Notes: a model not told the origin generated them from the sequence alone. 64,000 nucleotides of DNA from Sulfurivermis fontis (GCF_004001245.1 NZ_AP018724.1:2906501-2970500), one strand, 5' to 3'; shown: positions 15,898 to 25,570, counted from the stretch's first letter. Numbers and translations: made by a program.

Positions 15898-18270
15898 ATG
15901 AAAAGCGGAAAAGTGCAAGACCAAAGCCAGATCAAGTGGATCTCCGACTTCATCTGGAACATCGCTGACAACCGCCTGCGCGATGTCTATGTGCGCGGCA
16001 AGTACCGTGACGTCATCCTGCCCTTTACCGTGCTTCGGCGTCTTGACGCCGTGCTAGAGGGAACCAAGCAGAAGGTGCTGGAGCGCAAGCGCTTTCTCGA
16101 CAAGAACAACGTCGCCGAGCAGGACGGAGCCTTGCGGATGGCTGCAGGGCAGGCGTTCTACAACGTCTCCGAGTTCACGCTCGCCACGCTCAAGGCCAGC
16201 AGCCAGGGCCAGCGCCTGCGGGAGGACTTCATTGCCTACCTCGATGGCTTCTCACCGAACGTTCAGGAGATCCTCACCAAGTTCAAGTTCCGCGATCAGA
16301 TCCAGACGCTGGTTGATGCGCATGTTCTTGGCTACCTGATCGAGGACTTTCTCGACCCCGAGATCAACCTGTCGCCGATGCCGGTCAAGGACGCCGACGG
16401 TCGGATCAAGCTGCCTGCGCTGGACAACCACGGCATGGGCACCGTGTTCGAGGAGTTGATCCGTCGCTTCAACGAAGAAAACAACGAAGAGGCGGGCGAG
16501 CACTTCACGCCGCGTGATGTCGTCAAACTGATGGCCAAGTTGATGTTCTTGCCGGTGGCCGACCAGATCCAGTCCGGCACCTACCTGCTCTACGACGGCG
16601 CCTGCGGCACGGGGGGCATGTTGACCGTTGCCGAGGAGACCTTGCGGGAGCTGGCCGAGGAACACGGCAAGGAGGTCTCCATCCACCTGTTCGGCCAGGA
16701 GATCAACCCCGAGACCTACGCCATCTGTAAGGCCGACCTGCTGCTCAAGGGCGAAGGCGACGAGGCGGAGCACATCGTCGGCGGTGCCGACAAATCGACC
16801 CTATCGGCCGATCAGTTCCGTTCCCGCGAGTTCGACTTCATGATCTCCAACCCGCCCTACGGAAAGAGCTGGAAGACCGATTTCGAGCGCATGGGCGTCA
16901 AGCAGGGTTTCAACGACCCGCGCTTCATCGTCAGCCACGGCGGCGATCCGGAGTTCAAGCTCATCACCCGCACGAGCGATGGGCAGCTCATGTTCCTGGT
17001 GAACAAGCTGCAAAAGATGAAGCGGCACTCGCCGCTGGGCAGCCGCATCGCCATCGTTCACAACGGCTCGGCCCTGTTCACAGGCGATGCCGGCCAGGGT
17101 GAGAGCAACATCCGGCGCTGGATACTGGAAAACGACTGGTTGGAAGCCATCATCGCGCTGCCGCTCAACATCTTCTACAACACCGGCATCGCCACCTACG
17201 TCTGGGTGCTCACCAACCGCAAGCCCGAGCACCGCAAGGGCAAGGTGCAGTTGATCGACGCGAGTGGTTGGTTCCAACCGCTGCGGCGTAACCTCGGCAA
17301 GAAAAACTGCGAATTGTCCGAGGCCGACATCCAGCGCATCGTCGATCTCTACCTCGGGCCACCGCAGGACACGCCGCAGTGCAAATGGTTCGACACCACC
17401 GACTTTGGCTACTGGAAGATCACCGTCGAACGCCCGCTGCGGCTCAAAAGCCAGCTCAAGCGCAGCGCCATTGAGAGCCTGCGCTTCGCCAGCGGCGATG
17501 AGGCCCTACGCGCCGAGATCTGGGCCAAGTACGGCGACAGGCTCTACGCCGAGTTCCCCAAGCTCAAGCCCGAGATCGAGGCGTGGCTGAAGGGCGACAC
17601 CGGGGACGATGAAGACGAGCCCGAGGGCGATGACGACGAGGGCACGCCTGCAAAGAAGGCGGTGCCCGAGAAGCGCCGCAAGAAGCTGCTCGACGCGGCG
17701 ACCTGGCAACGCGACAAGACCCTGGTAGAGCTGGCGCTGCTTGCGCAGCAGGAGCTGGGCGACGGCGTGTTCGATGACCACAACGAGTTCCGCGCTCGCT
17801 TCGAGGCGGCCATGGCTAAGCACGGAAAGAAGCTGACCGCCGCCGAAAAGAAGGCGATCTTCAAGGCCGTGAGCTGGCGTGACGAAGCAGCGCCACCGGT
17901 GATTGCCAAGCACACCAAGCTGAAGAAGGACGAGCACTTCGAGCCGGGGCTCGACGGCGTTTACCTCGAGGTGGTGGGCAAAGATCGGTTCTTGGTCCAG
18001 TACGAGCCAGACACCGACCTGCGCGATACCGAGCAGGTGCCGCTCAAGGAACCCGGCGGCATCGATGCCTTCTTCCGGCGTGAGGTGCTGCCCCACGCGC
18101 CGGACGCCTGGATCGCGCGGGAGGCCACCAAGATCGGCTACGAGATCTCCTTTGCCCGCTACTTCTATCAGCCCGCGCCGCTGCGCTCGCTGGAGGAAAT
18201 CCGCGCCGACATCCTCGCGCTGGAGCGGCAGACCGAAGGTTTGCTGTACAAGATTTTGGGGGGGTCGTGA
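15898..18270 (+). CDS. hsdM: type I restriction-modification system, modification subunit HsdM
   Basis: 790 aa from the ATG at 15898 (AGAAGAAGA upstream); the frame opens earlier inside the HTH gene. An HsdM N-terminal helical domain (about 10-150) is followed by the N6-adenine methyltransferase core. Motif I is DGACGTGGML near 235 and motif IV is NPPYGKSW near 318. Usual HsdM is about 500 aa. Here a long C-terminal extension starts with an acidic linker (GDDEDEPEGDDDEG) near 570 and carries about 200 further residues. HsdM with HsdS methylates the target and is required for restriction. Its stop overlaps the hsdS start. Confidence 0.95.
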   Translation: MKSGKVQDQSQIKWISDFIWNIADNRLRDVYVRGKYRDVILPFTVLRRLDAVLEGTKQKVLERKRFLDKNNVAEQDGALRMAAGQAFYNVSEFTLATLKASSQGQRLREDFIAYLDGFSPNVQEILTKFKFRDQIQTLVDAHVLGYLIEDFLDPEINLSPMPVKDADGRIKLPALDNHGMGTVFEELIRRFNEENNEEAGEHFTPRDVVKLMAKLMFLPVADQIQSGTYLLYDGACGTGGMLTVAEETLRELAEEHGKEVSIHLFGQEINPETYAICKADLLLKGEGDEAEHIVGGADKSTLSADQFRSREFDFMISNPPYGKSWKTDFERMGVKQGFNDPRFIVSHGGDPEFKLITRTSDGQLMFLVNKLQKMKRHSPLGSRIAIVHNGSALFTGDAGQGESNIRRWILENDWLEAIIALPLNIFYNTGIATYVWVLTNRKPEHRKGKVQLIDASGWFQPLRRNLGKKNCELSEADIQRIVDLYLGPPQDTPQCKWFDTTDFGYWKITVERPLRLKSQLKRSAIESLRFASGDEALRAEIWAKYGDRLYAEFPKLKPEIEAWLKGDTGDDEDEPEGDDDEGTPAKKAVPEKRRKKLLDAATWQRDKTLVELALLAQQELGDGVFDDHNEFRARFEAAMAKHGKKLTAAEKKAIFKAVSWRDEAAPPVIAKHTKLKKDEHFEPGLDGVYLEVVGKDRFLVQYEPDTDLRDTEQVPLKEPGGIDAFFRREVLPHAPDAWIAREATKIGYEISFARYFYQPAPLRSLEEIRADILALERQTEGLLYKILGGS

Positions 18271-19643
18271 TGGCGGCGGCGAGCGCGTACCCGCAGTACC
18301 GGCCGCTCCGTTCGCGCTGGATACCGCGTGTACCAGAGCACTGGTCGCTTCTCCGCGCCAAGAACTTCTTGCGAGAGGTCGACGATCGCTCGAAAACCGG
18401 CGAAGAAACGCTGCTGTCAATGCGTATGCAACGGGGCCTGGTGCCTCACAACGACGTCTCGGCGAAGCGCATCACCCCAGAGAACCTCATCGGCTACAAA
18501 AAAGTACAACCTGACGAGCTGGTATTGAACCGGATGCAGGCGGGCAACGCCATGTTCTTCCGTGCCAGCCAGCCAGGCTTGGTCAGCCCCGACTACGCTG
18601 TATTCCGCTTGCTCCGAGACGACAACCCCGAATATCTCGGCTACCTGTTCCGTTCGTGGCCCATGCGCGGGTTGTTCCGTTCGGAGTCGAAGGGGCTTGG
18701 CACAGGCACGTCAGGCTTCCTGCGTCTTTACTCGGATCGCTTCGCAGCGCTGGAGATTCCGGTGCCGCCGCGCGCCGAGCAAGACCAGATCGTCGCCTAC
18801 CTGCGCGCGCAGGACGCGCACATCGCCCGCTTCATCAAGGCCAAGCGCGAGCTCATCAAACTGCTGACCGAACAGAAGCTGCGCATCATCGACCACGCCG
18901 TCACGCGCGGGCTTGATCCCAACGTCCGCCTCAAACCCACCGGCATCGAATGGCTGGGCGAGGTGCCGGATCATTGGGAAACGATTCACGTCGGCTCAGC
19001 GGTAAAGGTCATTAACGGCTACCCGTTTGACTCCAGCCATTTTGACACTGACGTAGGACATCCATTGGTGCGTATCCGCGACCTTACGTCCATGCACACT
19101 GAGGTTAGGTACAACGGACCGGAGGTCGTCGAGGCGGTCATCGATACGGGTGATCTATTGGTCGGGATGGACGGAGACTTCAATGCTGCGATGTGGCGTG
19201 GCGGACGTGCACTGCTGAATCAGCGAATGTGTTGTTTGCGCCCACGGAAGCAGATTACGACGGAATATCTCGCCCTTGTGATCCCGAAAGCACTGAAGTT
19301 CATCAATGACCTCACGTTGTCGACAACTGTCAAGCATCTCTCCTCAAGCGATGTTAAGCGCCTGAGATTCCCTGTCCCCGGCGAGGCCGAGCAATGTCGG
19401 ATAGTGGAATGGGTTGCGAAAGAGTCCGCGCCGCTGGACGACGCCATCACCCGTGCCGAAGAGGAAATCAGGCTGATCCGCGAGTACCGCGACCGCCTGA
19501 TTGCCGATGTGGTCACCGGCCAGATCGACGTGCGCGGCTGGCGGCCCGGCCCGGACGATGTGGTGAGCGATGAGGACCTGGCCGCGCTTGGCGACGACGA
19601 GACCGACCTGCGTGAGGAAGAGCCTGGCGATGGGGGTGAGTGA
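18270..19643 (+). CDS. hsdS: type I restriction system specificity subunit HsdS
   Basis: 457 aa from the ATG at 18270 (a GTG at 18267 is also possible). Two target-recognition domains are visible. The first covers about residues 15-185, ending in the conserved helix EQDQIVAYLRAQDAHIARF. The second covers about 215-405, starting EWLGEVPDHWETI and ending EEEIRLIREYRDRLIADV. The two long helices set the spacer of the bipartite site. TRD2 is less GC-rich than its surroundings (positions about 18990-19330), consistent with domain exchange. An acidic C-terminal tail follows. Confidence 0.95.
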   Translation: MAAASAYPQYRPLRSRWIPRVPEHWSLLRAKNFLREVDDRSKTGEETLLSMRMQRGLVPHNDVSAKRITPENLIGYKKVQPDELVLNRMQAGNAMFFRASQPGLVSPDYAVFRLLRDDNPEYLGYLFRSWPMRGLFRSESKGLGTGTSGFLRLYSDRFAALEIPVPPRAEQDQIVAYLRAQDAHIARFIKAKRELIKLLTEQKLRIIDHAVTRGLDPNVRLKPTGIEWLGEVPDHWETIHVGSAVKVINGYPFDSSHFDTDVGHPLVRIRDLTSMHTEVRYNGPEVVEAVIDTGDLLVGMDGDFNAAMWRGGRALLNQRMCCLRPRKQITTEYLALVIPKALKFINDLTLSTTVKHLSSSDVKRLRFPVPGEAEQCRIVEWVAKESAPLDDAITRAEEEIRLIREYRDRLIADVVTGQIDVRGWRPGPDDVVSDEDLAALGDDETDLREEEPGDGGE

Positions 19644-19706
19644 GCGGGGTTCAGCGGCGCGCTGGCCTTGGCTGAGAGGCTGGTCAGAGGCTGGCCGGGA
19701 GAGAGC

Positions 19707-19737
19707 TTTACCACTTTGGTAAAGACTGTGCTAAGAT
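19707..19737 (+). promoter_or_regulatory. promoter with 17-bp palindromic operator before the toxin gene
   Basis: TTTACCA-CTT-TGGTAAA (19707-19723) is a perfect palindrome. A -10-like TAAGAT sits at 19732-19737 and TTACCA lies 18 bp upstream as a possible -35, so the palindrome covers the promoter. This is the usual layout for autoregulation by an HTH antitoxin, here the protein at 20071. It gives the toxin-antitoxin-hsdR part its own internal promoter. Confidence 0.7.
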
Positions 19738-19748
19738 GGAGAACCGCG

Positions 19749-20078
19749 TTGGAAATCCGCTTCCGGGACAAGAAGGTGCGCTTGCTGTGCGAAAGCCGGG
19801 ATGCTGCCGGGAAAAAGCTGGGCGATGCTTGCGCCCGCAAGCTGCGGGCTCGTTTGGATGACCTGGAGCACGCCGCAAACGTGGCCGAGCTGGTGGCGGG
19901 CAACCCCCATCCCCTGACGGGCGACCGAGCCGGAGAGTACGCGGTCAATCTGGCGGGTGGCTGGCGGTTGACCTTTTCGCCCGCCAATGACCCGGTGCCA
20001 CGCCATGCCGACGGCGGCATCAACTGGCGGGCCGTGACCATTGTTTGTATCGAATTCATTGGGGACTACCATGACTGA
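19749..20078 (+). CDS. HigB/RelE-like toxin
   Basis: About 109 aa if translation starts at the TTG at 19749 (GGAGA upstream); a start at 19668 would run through the promoter palindrome and is rejected. The sequence EIRFRDKKVRLLCES, the helix KLRARLDDLEHAANVAEL, and NLAGGWRLTFSP near the end match the RelE/HigB fold of ribosome-dependent mRNases. The stop overlaps the antitoxin start by 8 bp. Toxin before antitoxin is the HigBA order. It sits between hsdS and hsdR. Confidence 0.8.
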   Translation: MEIRFRDKKVRLLCESRDAAGKKLGDACARKLRARLDDLEHAANVAELVAGNPHPLTGDRAGEYAVNLAGGWRLTFSPANDPVPRHADGGINWRAVTIVCIEFIGDYHD

Positions 20079-21225
20079 TCTGGATGCACCGTTCGCGCCG
20101 GACTGGGTTTCCCCGCCCGGCGACACCATCGCCGATGTGCTGGAGGAGCGCGGCTGGACGCAAGCCGAGCTTGCCCGGCGGCTTGGGTACACCGAAAAGC
20201 ATGTGAGCCAGCTCATCAACGGCAAGGCAGCCATCACCGAAGACACGGCCTCGCGGCTGGAGCGCGTCTTGGGCAGCACGGCGGGCTTCTGGTTGCGCAA
20301 GGAAGCGACTTATCGCGAGCGACTGGAACGCCAGCAGTTCGCCCAGCGCTGCGCGGGGTGGGTGGACTGGCTGGATAGGCTGCCCATCAAGGAGCTGATG
20401 GCGCAAGGTGTTGTCTCCAAAGCGCGGCTGGTGGAGAAGAACAAGCCGGCGCTGGTCGAGGCCTGTTTGCGCTTTTTCGGTGTGGCCTCTCCCGACGAGT
20501 GGGAAGGCGTTTACGTGGCCGACTTGAAGGCACAGTACCGCCGCAGCCGCGCCGAGCAAAGCGACCTGGCTGCGATTGCAACCTGGTTGCGCCTGGGTGA
20601 AAAGCAGGCTGAGGGCTGGGATGCCCCAAAATTCGACCGCGCGCGTTTCGAAAAGGCCCTGGGGGAGATTCGCCTACTGACGACGCAGCCGCCGGAGGTG
20701 TTCGAACCGCAAATGAAGCGGCTGCTGCGCGATGCGGGGGTGACGCTGGCCTTGGTTCCGGCCATACCCCGGGCGCACGTCTCGGGAGTGGCGCGGTGGT
20801 TGTCGCCGTCGCGACCGCTGATCCAGCTGTCCCTCTATGGCAAAACCAACGACCGCTTCTGGTTCACGTTTTTCCACGAGGCGGCGCACATCCTTTTGCA
20901 CGGAACGTCGGCGCAAGACCGCAAGGCCGTGTTTCTTGACGATCCCGACGGGGGCGAGAGCGAGAACGCGCTTGAACATGAAGCCAATCGCTGGGCGGCA
21001 GATTTTTTGATCCCACCAGCGGATGCACGAGAGCTGCCGATGCTGAAGACCAGAACATCGGTACTTGCTTTCGCGAAGCGGCTTTCCATCCATCCGGGCA
21101 TCGTCGTCGGTCGGTTGCAACATGAAGGCCTTATCCAGCCCGCATGGATGAATGATTTGAAGGTCAGTTTCCGCTGGGCAGACCCCAAGGCGGACACGAA
21201 GGGGAAGCCCCATGAGCGTGACTGA
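20071..21225 (+). CDS. HigA-type HTH antitoxin fused to ImmA/IrrE metallopeptidase
   Basis: 384 aa from the ATG at 20071, overlapping the toxin stop. The N-terminal XRE helix-turn-helix (residues about 15-75) reads WTQAELARRLGYTEKHVSQL and is followed by the HigA segment GSTAGFWLRKEATYRERL. The C-terminal part is an ImmA/IrrE-type zinc peptidase with HEAAH at 269-273 and a downstream EHEANRWAADFLIP helix that supplies further ligands. Such fusions are known. The peptidase may cleave a repressor or the antitoxin itself on a stress signal. The last 14 bp overlap hsdR. Confidence 0.88.
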   Translation: MTDLDAPFAPDWVSPPGDTIADVLEERGWTQAELARRLGYTEKHVSQLINGKAAITEDTASRLERVLGSTAGFWLRKEATYRERLERQQFAQRCAGWVDWLDRLPIKELMAQGVVSKARLVEKNKPALVEACLRFFGVASPDEWEGVYVADLKAQYRRSRAEQSDLAAIATWLRLGEKQAEGWDAPKFDRARFEKALGEIRLLTTQPPEVFEPQMKRLLRDAGVTLALVPAIPRAHVSGVARWLSPSRPLIQLSLYGKTNDRFWFTFFHEAAHILLHGTSAQDRKAVFLDDPDGGESENALEHEANRWAADFLIPPADARELPMLKTRTSVLAFAKRLSIHPGIVVGRLQHEGLIQPAWMNDLKVSFRWADPKADTKGKPHERD

Positions 21226-24200
21226 CACCAGCGAGAAAGGCCTTGAAGCCCTGATCGTGCGGCATCTCGCTGGCATCAGCGAGCATCCTCCAGTTTCTTC
21301 CGGTTCCGCACAAGAACCGACCGGCATTTATGCCCCCGGCGGCTATGTGTTGGGGCGGGCGTCGGACTACAACCGCGACCTGGCGCTGGACGTGACCCAG
21401 TTGCTCGCCTTTCTGCGGGCGACTCAGCCGAAGGTGGTCGAGACGCTGAACCTGGACGCCGAAGGCATTCAGCGCACCCAGTTCCTGCACAGGTTGCAGG
21501 GCGAAATTTCCAAGCGCGGCGTGGTGGACGTGCTGCGCAAAGGGGTTAGCCACGGGCCGGTCCACGTGGACCTCTACAAGCTGTTGCCCACCCCAGGCAA
21601 CGCCGCCGCGGCCGAGGCCTTCGGCAAGAACATTTTCAGCGTCACCCGGCAGGTGCGCTACAGCAACGACGAGTCTCAGCGCGCGCTGGACATGGTGATC
21701 TTCATCAACGGCCTGCCGGTGCTCACGTTCGAGCTGAAGAACTCGCTGACCAAACAGACTGTTGCGGACGCTGTGGTGCAGTACCAGACCGACCGTAACC
21801 CGGGTGAGCTGCTGTTTCAGCTCGGCCGCTGCATTGCCCACATGGCAGTGGACGATGCCGAGGTGCGCTTCTGCACGCACCTGACTGGCAAGACCTCCTG
21901 GTTCCTGCCGTTCAACCAGGGTTGGAACAGCGGCGCCGGCAACCCACCGAATCCTCATGGCCTGAAGACCGACTACCTGTGGAAGCAGGTGCTGGCGAAG
22001 GAGTCGCTGGCCAACATCATCGAGAACTTCGCGCAGGTGGTGGAGGAGGAAGAGCAAGACGCCAACGGCCGAAAGCGCAAGACGCGCAAGCAGATCTTCC
22101 CCAGGTACCACCAACTGCGCACGGTGCGCGCCTTGCTGCGCCGCAGCCGCGCGGAGGGTGTCGGCAAGCGCTACCTGATCCAGCACTCAGCCGGCAGCGG
22201 CAAAAGCAACACGATTGCCTGGCTGGCGCACCAGTTGGTCGAGCTGAAAACGGATGCGGGGCGGGCGCAGTTCGACTCCGTCATCGTCATCACCGATCGG
22301 CGCGCGCTGGACACGCAGATTGCCCGCACGATCAAGTCCTACGACCACGTGGCTTCGATCTACGGCCATTCGGAAAGCGCCGAGGAGCTGCGCACCTTCC
22401 TGCGCCGCGGCAAGAAAATCATCGTCACCACGGTGCAGAAGTTTCCGTTCATCCTGGACGAGCTGGAGGACCTCGGCGACAAGAAGTTCGCGCTGTTGAT
22501 CGATGAAGCCCACTCCAGCCAGGGCGGAAAGACGACGGCCAAGATGCATCTGGCGCTGTCCGGACACCATGCTGAGGGCGGCGAGGAGGAAGAGGAAGAA
22601 TCGGTCGAGGACAAGGTCAACGCCTTGATCGAGTCTCGCAAGATGCTGGCCAATGCCAGCTACTACGCCTTCACGGCCACGCCCAAGACCAAGACCCTGG
22701 AGCTGTTCGGCGAGCGCCAAGTGGTTGGCGACACGGTGCAGTTCCGTTCGCCCGAAGAGCTGACGTACACCACCAAGCAGGCGATTCAGGAGGGCTTCAT
22801 CCTCGACGTGATCGCCAACTACACCCCGGTGTCGAGCTTTTATCACGTCGCCAAGATCGTCGAGCACGACCCGGAGGTGGACAAGGCCAAGGCGCTGAAG
22901 AAGATCCGGCGCTACGTGGAGTCCCACGACAAGGCGATCCGTCGCAAGGCGGAGATCATGGTCGATCATTTTGTCGAGCAGGTGATCGGCGCCAAGAAGA
23001 TCGGCGGCAAAGCGCGCGCCATGATCGTTTGCAACGGCATCGCCCGTGCCATCGACTACTTCCGCGAGGTTTCAGACTACCTCACCGAGATCAAGAGCCC
23101 GTACAAGGCCATCGTGGCGTACTCCGGCGAGTTTGAGATCGGCGGGTCAAAGAAGACCGAGGCCGATCTCAACGGATTCCCGAGCAAGGACATTCCGGCC
23201 AAGCTCAGGCAAGACCCGTATCGATTCCTGATCGTCGCGAACAAGTTCGTCACGGGCTTTGACGAGCCGCTGTTGCACACGATGTACGTGGACAAGCCGC
23301 TGGCGGGCGTCCTGGCCGTGCAGACACTCTCGCGACTGAACCGCGCGCATCCGCAGAAGGCGGACACGTTCGTGCTCGACTTCGCCGACAACGCGGAGGC
23401 CGTCAAGGCGGCGTTCCAGGAGTACTACCGCGCCACAATCCAGGAAGGGGAAACCGATCCGAACAAGCTCCACGACCTGAAGAGCGATCTCGATGCACAG
23501 CAGGTCTACAGCTGGCAGCAGGTCGAGGATCTCGTCGCGCTGTACCTCGGCGGAGCTGAGCGGGATCAGCTCGACCCCATCCTCGATGCCTGCGTCGCGG
23601 AATACGTCGAAAAGCTCGCTGAGGACGACCAAGTGAAGTTCAAGGGCAAGGCGAAAGCCTTCGTCCGCAGCTACGGCTTTCTCGCGGCCATCCTGCCCTA
23701 TGGGCATCCGGCATGGGAGAAGCTGTCAATCTTCCTCAACTTCTTGATTCCGAAACTGCCTGCGCCCAAGGAGGAGGATCTGTCCAAGGGCGTGCTGGAA
23801 GCCATCGACATGGACAGCTACCGCGCTCAGGCCCAGGCTTCGATGCGGATGGCGATGGACGACGCGGACGCATTCGTCGAACCTCCACCGCCGGGAGGTG
23901 GTGGAGGTGGCGGCGAGCCAGAGCTGGACAGGCTGTCGAACATCATCAAGCAGTTCAACGACCTGTTCGGCAACATCGAGTGGCATGACGCCGACAAGAT
24001 TCGCAAGGTCGTCACCGAAGAGATTCCGGCGCGCGTGGCGCAGGACAAGGCGTATCAGAACGCGCAGGCCAATTCGGGCAAGCAGAACGCGAGGATCGAG
24101 CACGACAAGGCGCTCAACCGCGTGGTGCTGGAGCTGCTCGACGACCATACAGAGCTGTTCAAGCAGTTCAGCGACAACCCGAATTTCAAGCGCTGGCTGG

Positions 24201-24277
24201 CGGACATGGTGTTCGATTCGACCTACCGCCCAGGACAGAGGCCGTCGGTTCCGCCTCAATCGGGCGCTCAGGCCTGA
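21212..24277 (+). CDS. hsdR: type I restriction system endonuclease/translocase HsdR
   Basis: 1021 aa. The N-terminal PD-(D/E)XK nuclease contains DMVIFINGLPVLTFELKN near residue 170. The SF2 motor follows: Walker A HSAGSGKSN near 327, VIVITDRRALDTQI, motif II LIDEAHSSQ near 430, YAFTATPKTKT, and later FVTGFDEP and LSRLNRAHP. A glycine-rich stretch (GGGGGGG near 900) separates a C-terminal helical domain that binds HsdM. It cleaves unmethylated DNA after translocation. The start overlaps the HigA-peptidase gene, so toxin-antitoxin and R subunit are co-expressed. Confidence 0.95.
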   Translation: MSVTDTSEKGLEALIVRHLAGISEHPPVSSGSAQEPTGIYAPGGYVLGRASDYNRDLALDVTQLLAFLRATQPKVVETLNLDAEGIQRTQFLHRLQGEISKRGVVDVLRKGVSHGPVHVDLYKLLPTPGNAAAAEAFGKNIFSVTRQVRYSNDESQRALDMVIFINGLPVLTFELKNSLTKQTVADAVVQYQTDRNPGELLFQLGRCIAHMAVDDAEVRFCTHLTGKTSWFLPFNQGWNSGAGNPPNPHGLKTDYLWKQVLAKESLANIIENFAQVVEEEEQDANGRKRKTRKQIFPRYHQLRTVRALLRRSRAEGVGKRYLIQHSAGSGKSNTIAWLAHQLVELKTDAGRAQFDSVIVITDRRALDTQIARTIKSYDHVASIYGHSESAEELRTFLRRGKKIIVTTVQKFPFILDELEDLGDKKFALLIDEAHSSQGGKTTAKMHLALSGHHAEGGEEEEEESVEDKVNALIESRKMLANASYYAFTATPKTKTLELFGERQVVGDTVQFRSPEELTYTTKQAIQEGFILDVIANYTPVSSFYHVAKIVEHDPEVDKAKALKKIRRYVESHDKAIRRKAEIMVDHFVEQVIGAKKIGGKARAMIVCNGIARAIDYFREVSDYLTEIKSPYKAIVAYSGEFEIGGSKKTEADLNGFPSKDIPAKLRQDPYRFLIVANKFVTGFDEPLLHTMYVDKPLAGVLAVQTLSRLNRAHPQKADTFVLDFADNAEAVKAAFQEYYRATIQEGETDPNKLHDLKSDLDAQQVYSWQQVEDLVALYLGGAERDQLDPILDACVAEYVEKLAEDDQVKFKGKAKAFVRSYGFLAAILPYGHPAWEKLSIFLNFLIPKLPAPKEEDLSKGVLEAIDMDSYRAQAQASMRMAMDDADAFVEPPPPGGGGGGGEPELDRLSNIIKQFNDLFGNIEWHDADKIRKVVTEEIPARVAQDKAYQNAQANSGKQNARIEHDKALNRVVLELLDDHTELFKQFSDNPNFKRWLADMVFDSTYRPGQRPSVPPQSGAQA

Positions 24278-24295
24278 ACCATACCCGGAGGCGAT

Positions 24296-25246
24296 ATGCA
24301 GGAAAAGCTCAACCTCAGCAAGGCGCTGCTCAGTTTCCTGAAGGAACGTGCGGGCGAGAAGTTCACCGCACGGCAGATCGCCGAGTGGGTGTTCGCGACC
24401 TACCCAGATGAGTGTCAGGCCAAGAAGGCCAGCAGCAAATTCATTACCGACGACGCCGGCCTGGTGCAACAACTGGTGGCAGAGATCAGTTCGCAACGGC
24501 CTGCACTACAGAGGCGTTACCCCGAGTTGAAGACCACTGAGGGACGCCCGCGCAAGTACTACTACTCCGAGAAGTCCGACAGCGCCGAGGTGGCAGCGGC
24601 TGAGGCAGGACAAGCTGAGGCGCCCGCTGCCGATGCGGCGGCAGGCAAGCTCGGCGAGCACGCGCTGTATCCAATGCTGTCACAGTACCTGTGGGAGGAG
24701 TTCCGGGTCTTCTCCAAGCGCATCGACGAGAAGAAGTCGTCGAACAAGCGCGGCCCCAACGGCAACCGCTGGCTCTACCCCGATGTGGTGGGCATGGAGG
24801 ACCTGGGCGCGGAGTGGCATCAGGAGGTGCGCGACTGCGTCAATCAGTACTCCGACAAGCGAACCCGACTGTGGTCCTTCGAAGCCAAGCTGCTGATCAA
24901 CCGGTCAAACGCGCGCGAGTGCTTTTTCCAGGCTGTTTCCAACTCATCATGGGCCAACTTCGGCTACCTGGTCGCGGCGGAGATCGAGGGCCAAGACACG
25001 CTCAAGGAGCTGCGCATGCTTTTCGCGGCGCACGGCATCGGTCTGATCAAGTTAGACACCGAGAACCCGGTCGACAGCCAGGTGTTGATTCCGGCGCGCG
25101 AGCGGGACGAGATCGATTGGGACATGGCCAATCGTCTGGCGACCGAGAACAAGGACTTCCTCGGCTTCGTAAAGCTCGTCAAGCAGTTCTACCAGACCGG
25201 CGAGGCGCGCGCGGCGGACTGGGATCTGCCCACGGCGGCTGTCTGA
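24296..25246 (+). CDS. hrgA: HrgA/COG2958-family protein
   Basis: 316 aa with CGGAGGCGAT before the ATG. An N-terminal HARE-HTH-like winged helix (LSKALLSFLKERAGEKFTAR, residues 5-70) is followed by an Ala-rich linker. The conserved C-terminal region has WLYPDVVGMEDLGAEW, then LWSFEAKLLINRSNAREC and FGYLVAAEI, recalling a nuclease-like or restriction-associated fold (D, E-x-K). COG2958 members such as Helicobacter HrgA are linked to restriction loci. Here it ends the hsd operon, 18 bp after hsdR. Its molecular role is not established. Confidence 0.85.
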   Translation: MQEKLNLSKALLSFLKERAGEKFTARQIAEWVFATYPDECQAKKASSKFITDDAGLVQQLVAEISSQRPALQRRYPELKTTEGRPRKYYYSEKSDSAEVAAAEAGQAEAPAADAAAGKLGEHALYPMLSQYLWEEFRVFSKRIDEKKSSNKRGPNGNRWLYPDVVGMEDLGAEWHQEVRDCVNQYSDKRTRLWSFEAKLLINRSNARECFFQAVSNSSWANFGYLVAAEIEGQDTLKELRMLFAAHGIGLIKLDTENPVDSQVLIPARERDEIDWDMANRLATENKDFLGFVKLVKQFYQTGEARAADWDLPTAAV

Positions 25247-25251
25247 CCGCG

Positions 25252-25542
25252 CTACTCGAGGTGCCCGACCACGTCGAGCCGCTGGTCGCCACGCTGGAGC
25301 GCGCCGAACCAGAAGTCACTCGAATCGGCGCGGGCGCGGCTGATGAGCATGGCAAAGCCCTCGCACCCGCGTTGACGAGACGTGGCGAAGTCGGTGGTGT
25401 CGAATCGAGCCTCTCTCACCAGCGTGGGCGCGACTGACTTCATGGCGTACTCGAAGAGTTCGAGCAGACTGCTCTGCAGCTTGTCGTCGATGTTCGCTGC
25501 GGCGACGTCGTCGATGATGGCTTTCCTGAATCGGGGGTTCAT
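25252..25542 (-). CDS. small hypothetical protein behind the 29-bp leader repeat
   Basis: 96 aa from the ATG at 25542 with GGAGCGATTCT upstream. It is predicted to be mostly helical: FRKAIIDDVAAANIDDKLQ, then LELFEYAMKSVAP. The end RGDQRLDVVGHLE is unremarkable. It converges on hrgA with a 5-bp gap and follows the prophage lysozyme gene in the leftward direction. Its own leader repeat 28 bp upstream suggests independent expression, like a moron gene at the prophage end. No family recognised. Confidence 0.6.
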   Translation of the reverse strand: MNPRFRKAIIDDVAAANIDDKLQSSLLELFEYAMKSVAPTLVREARFDTTDFATSRQRGCEGFAMLISRARADSSDFWFGALQRGDQRLDVVGHLE

Positions 25543-25570
25543 AGAATCGCTCCGGGATCGATGGGGTGAC

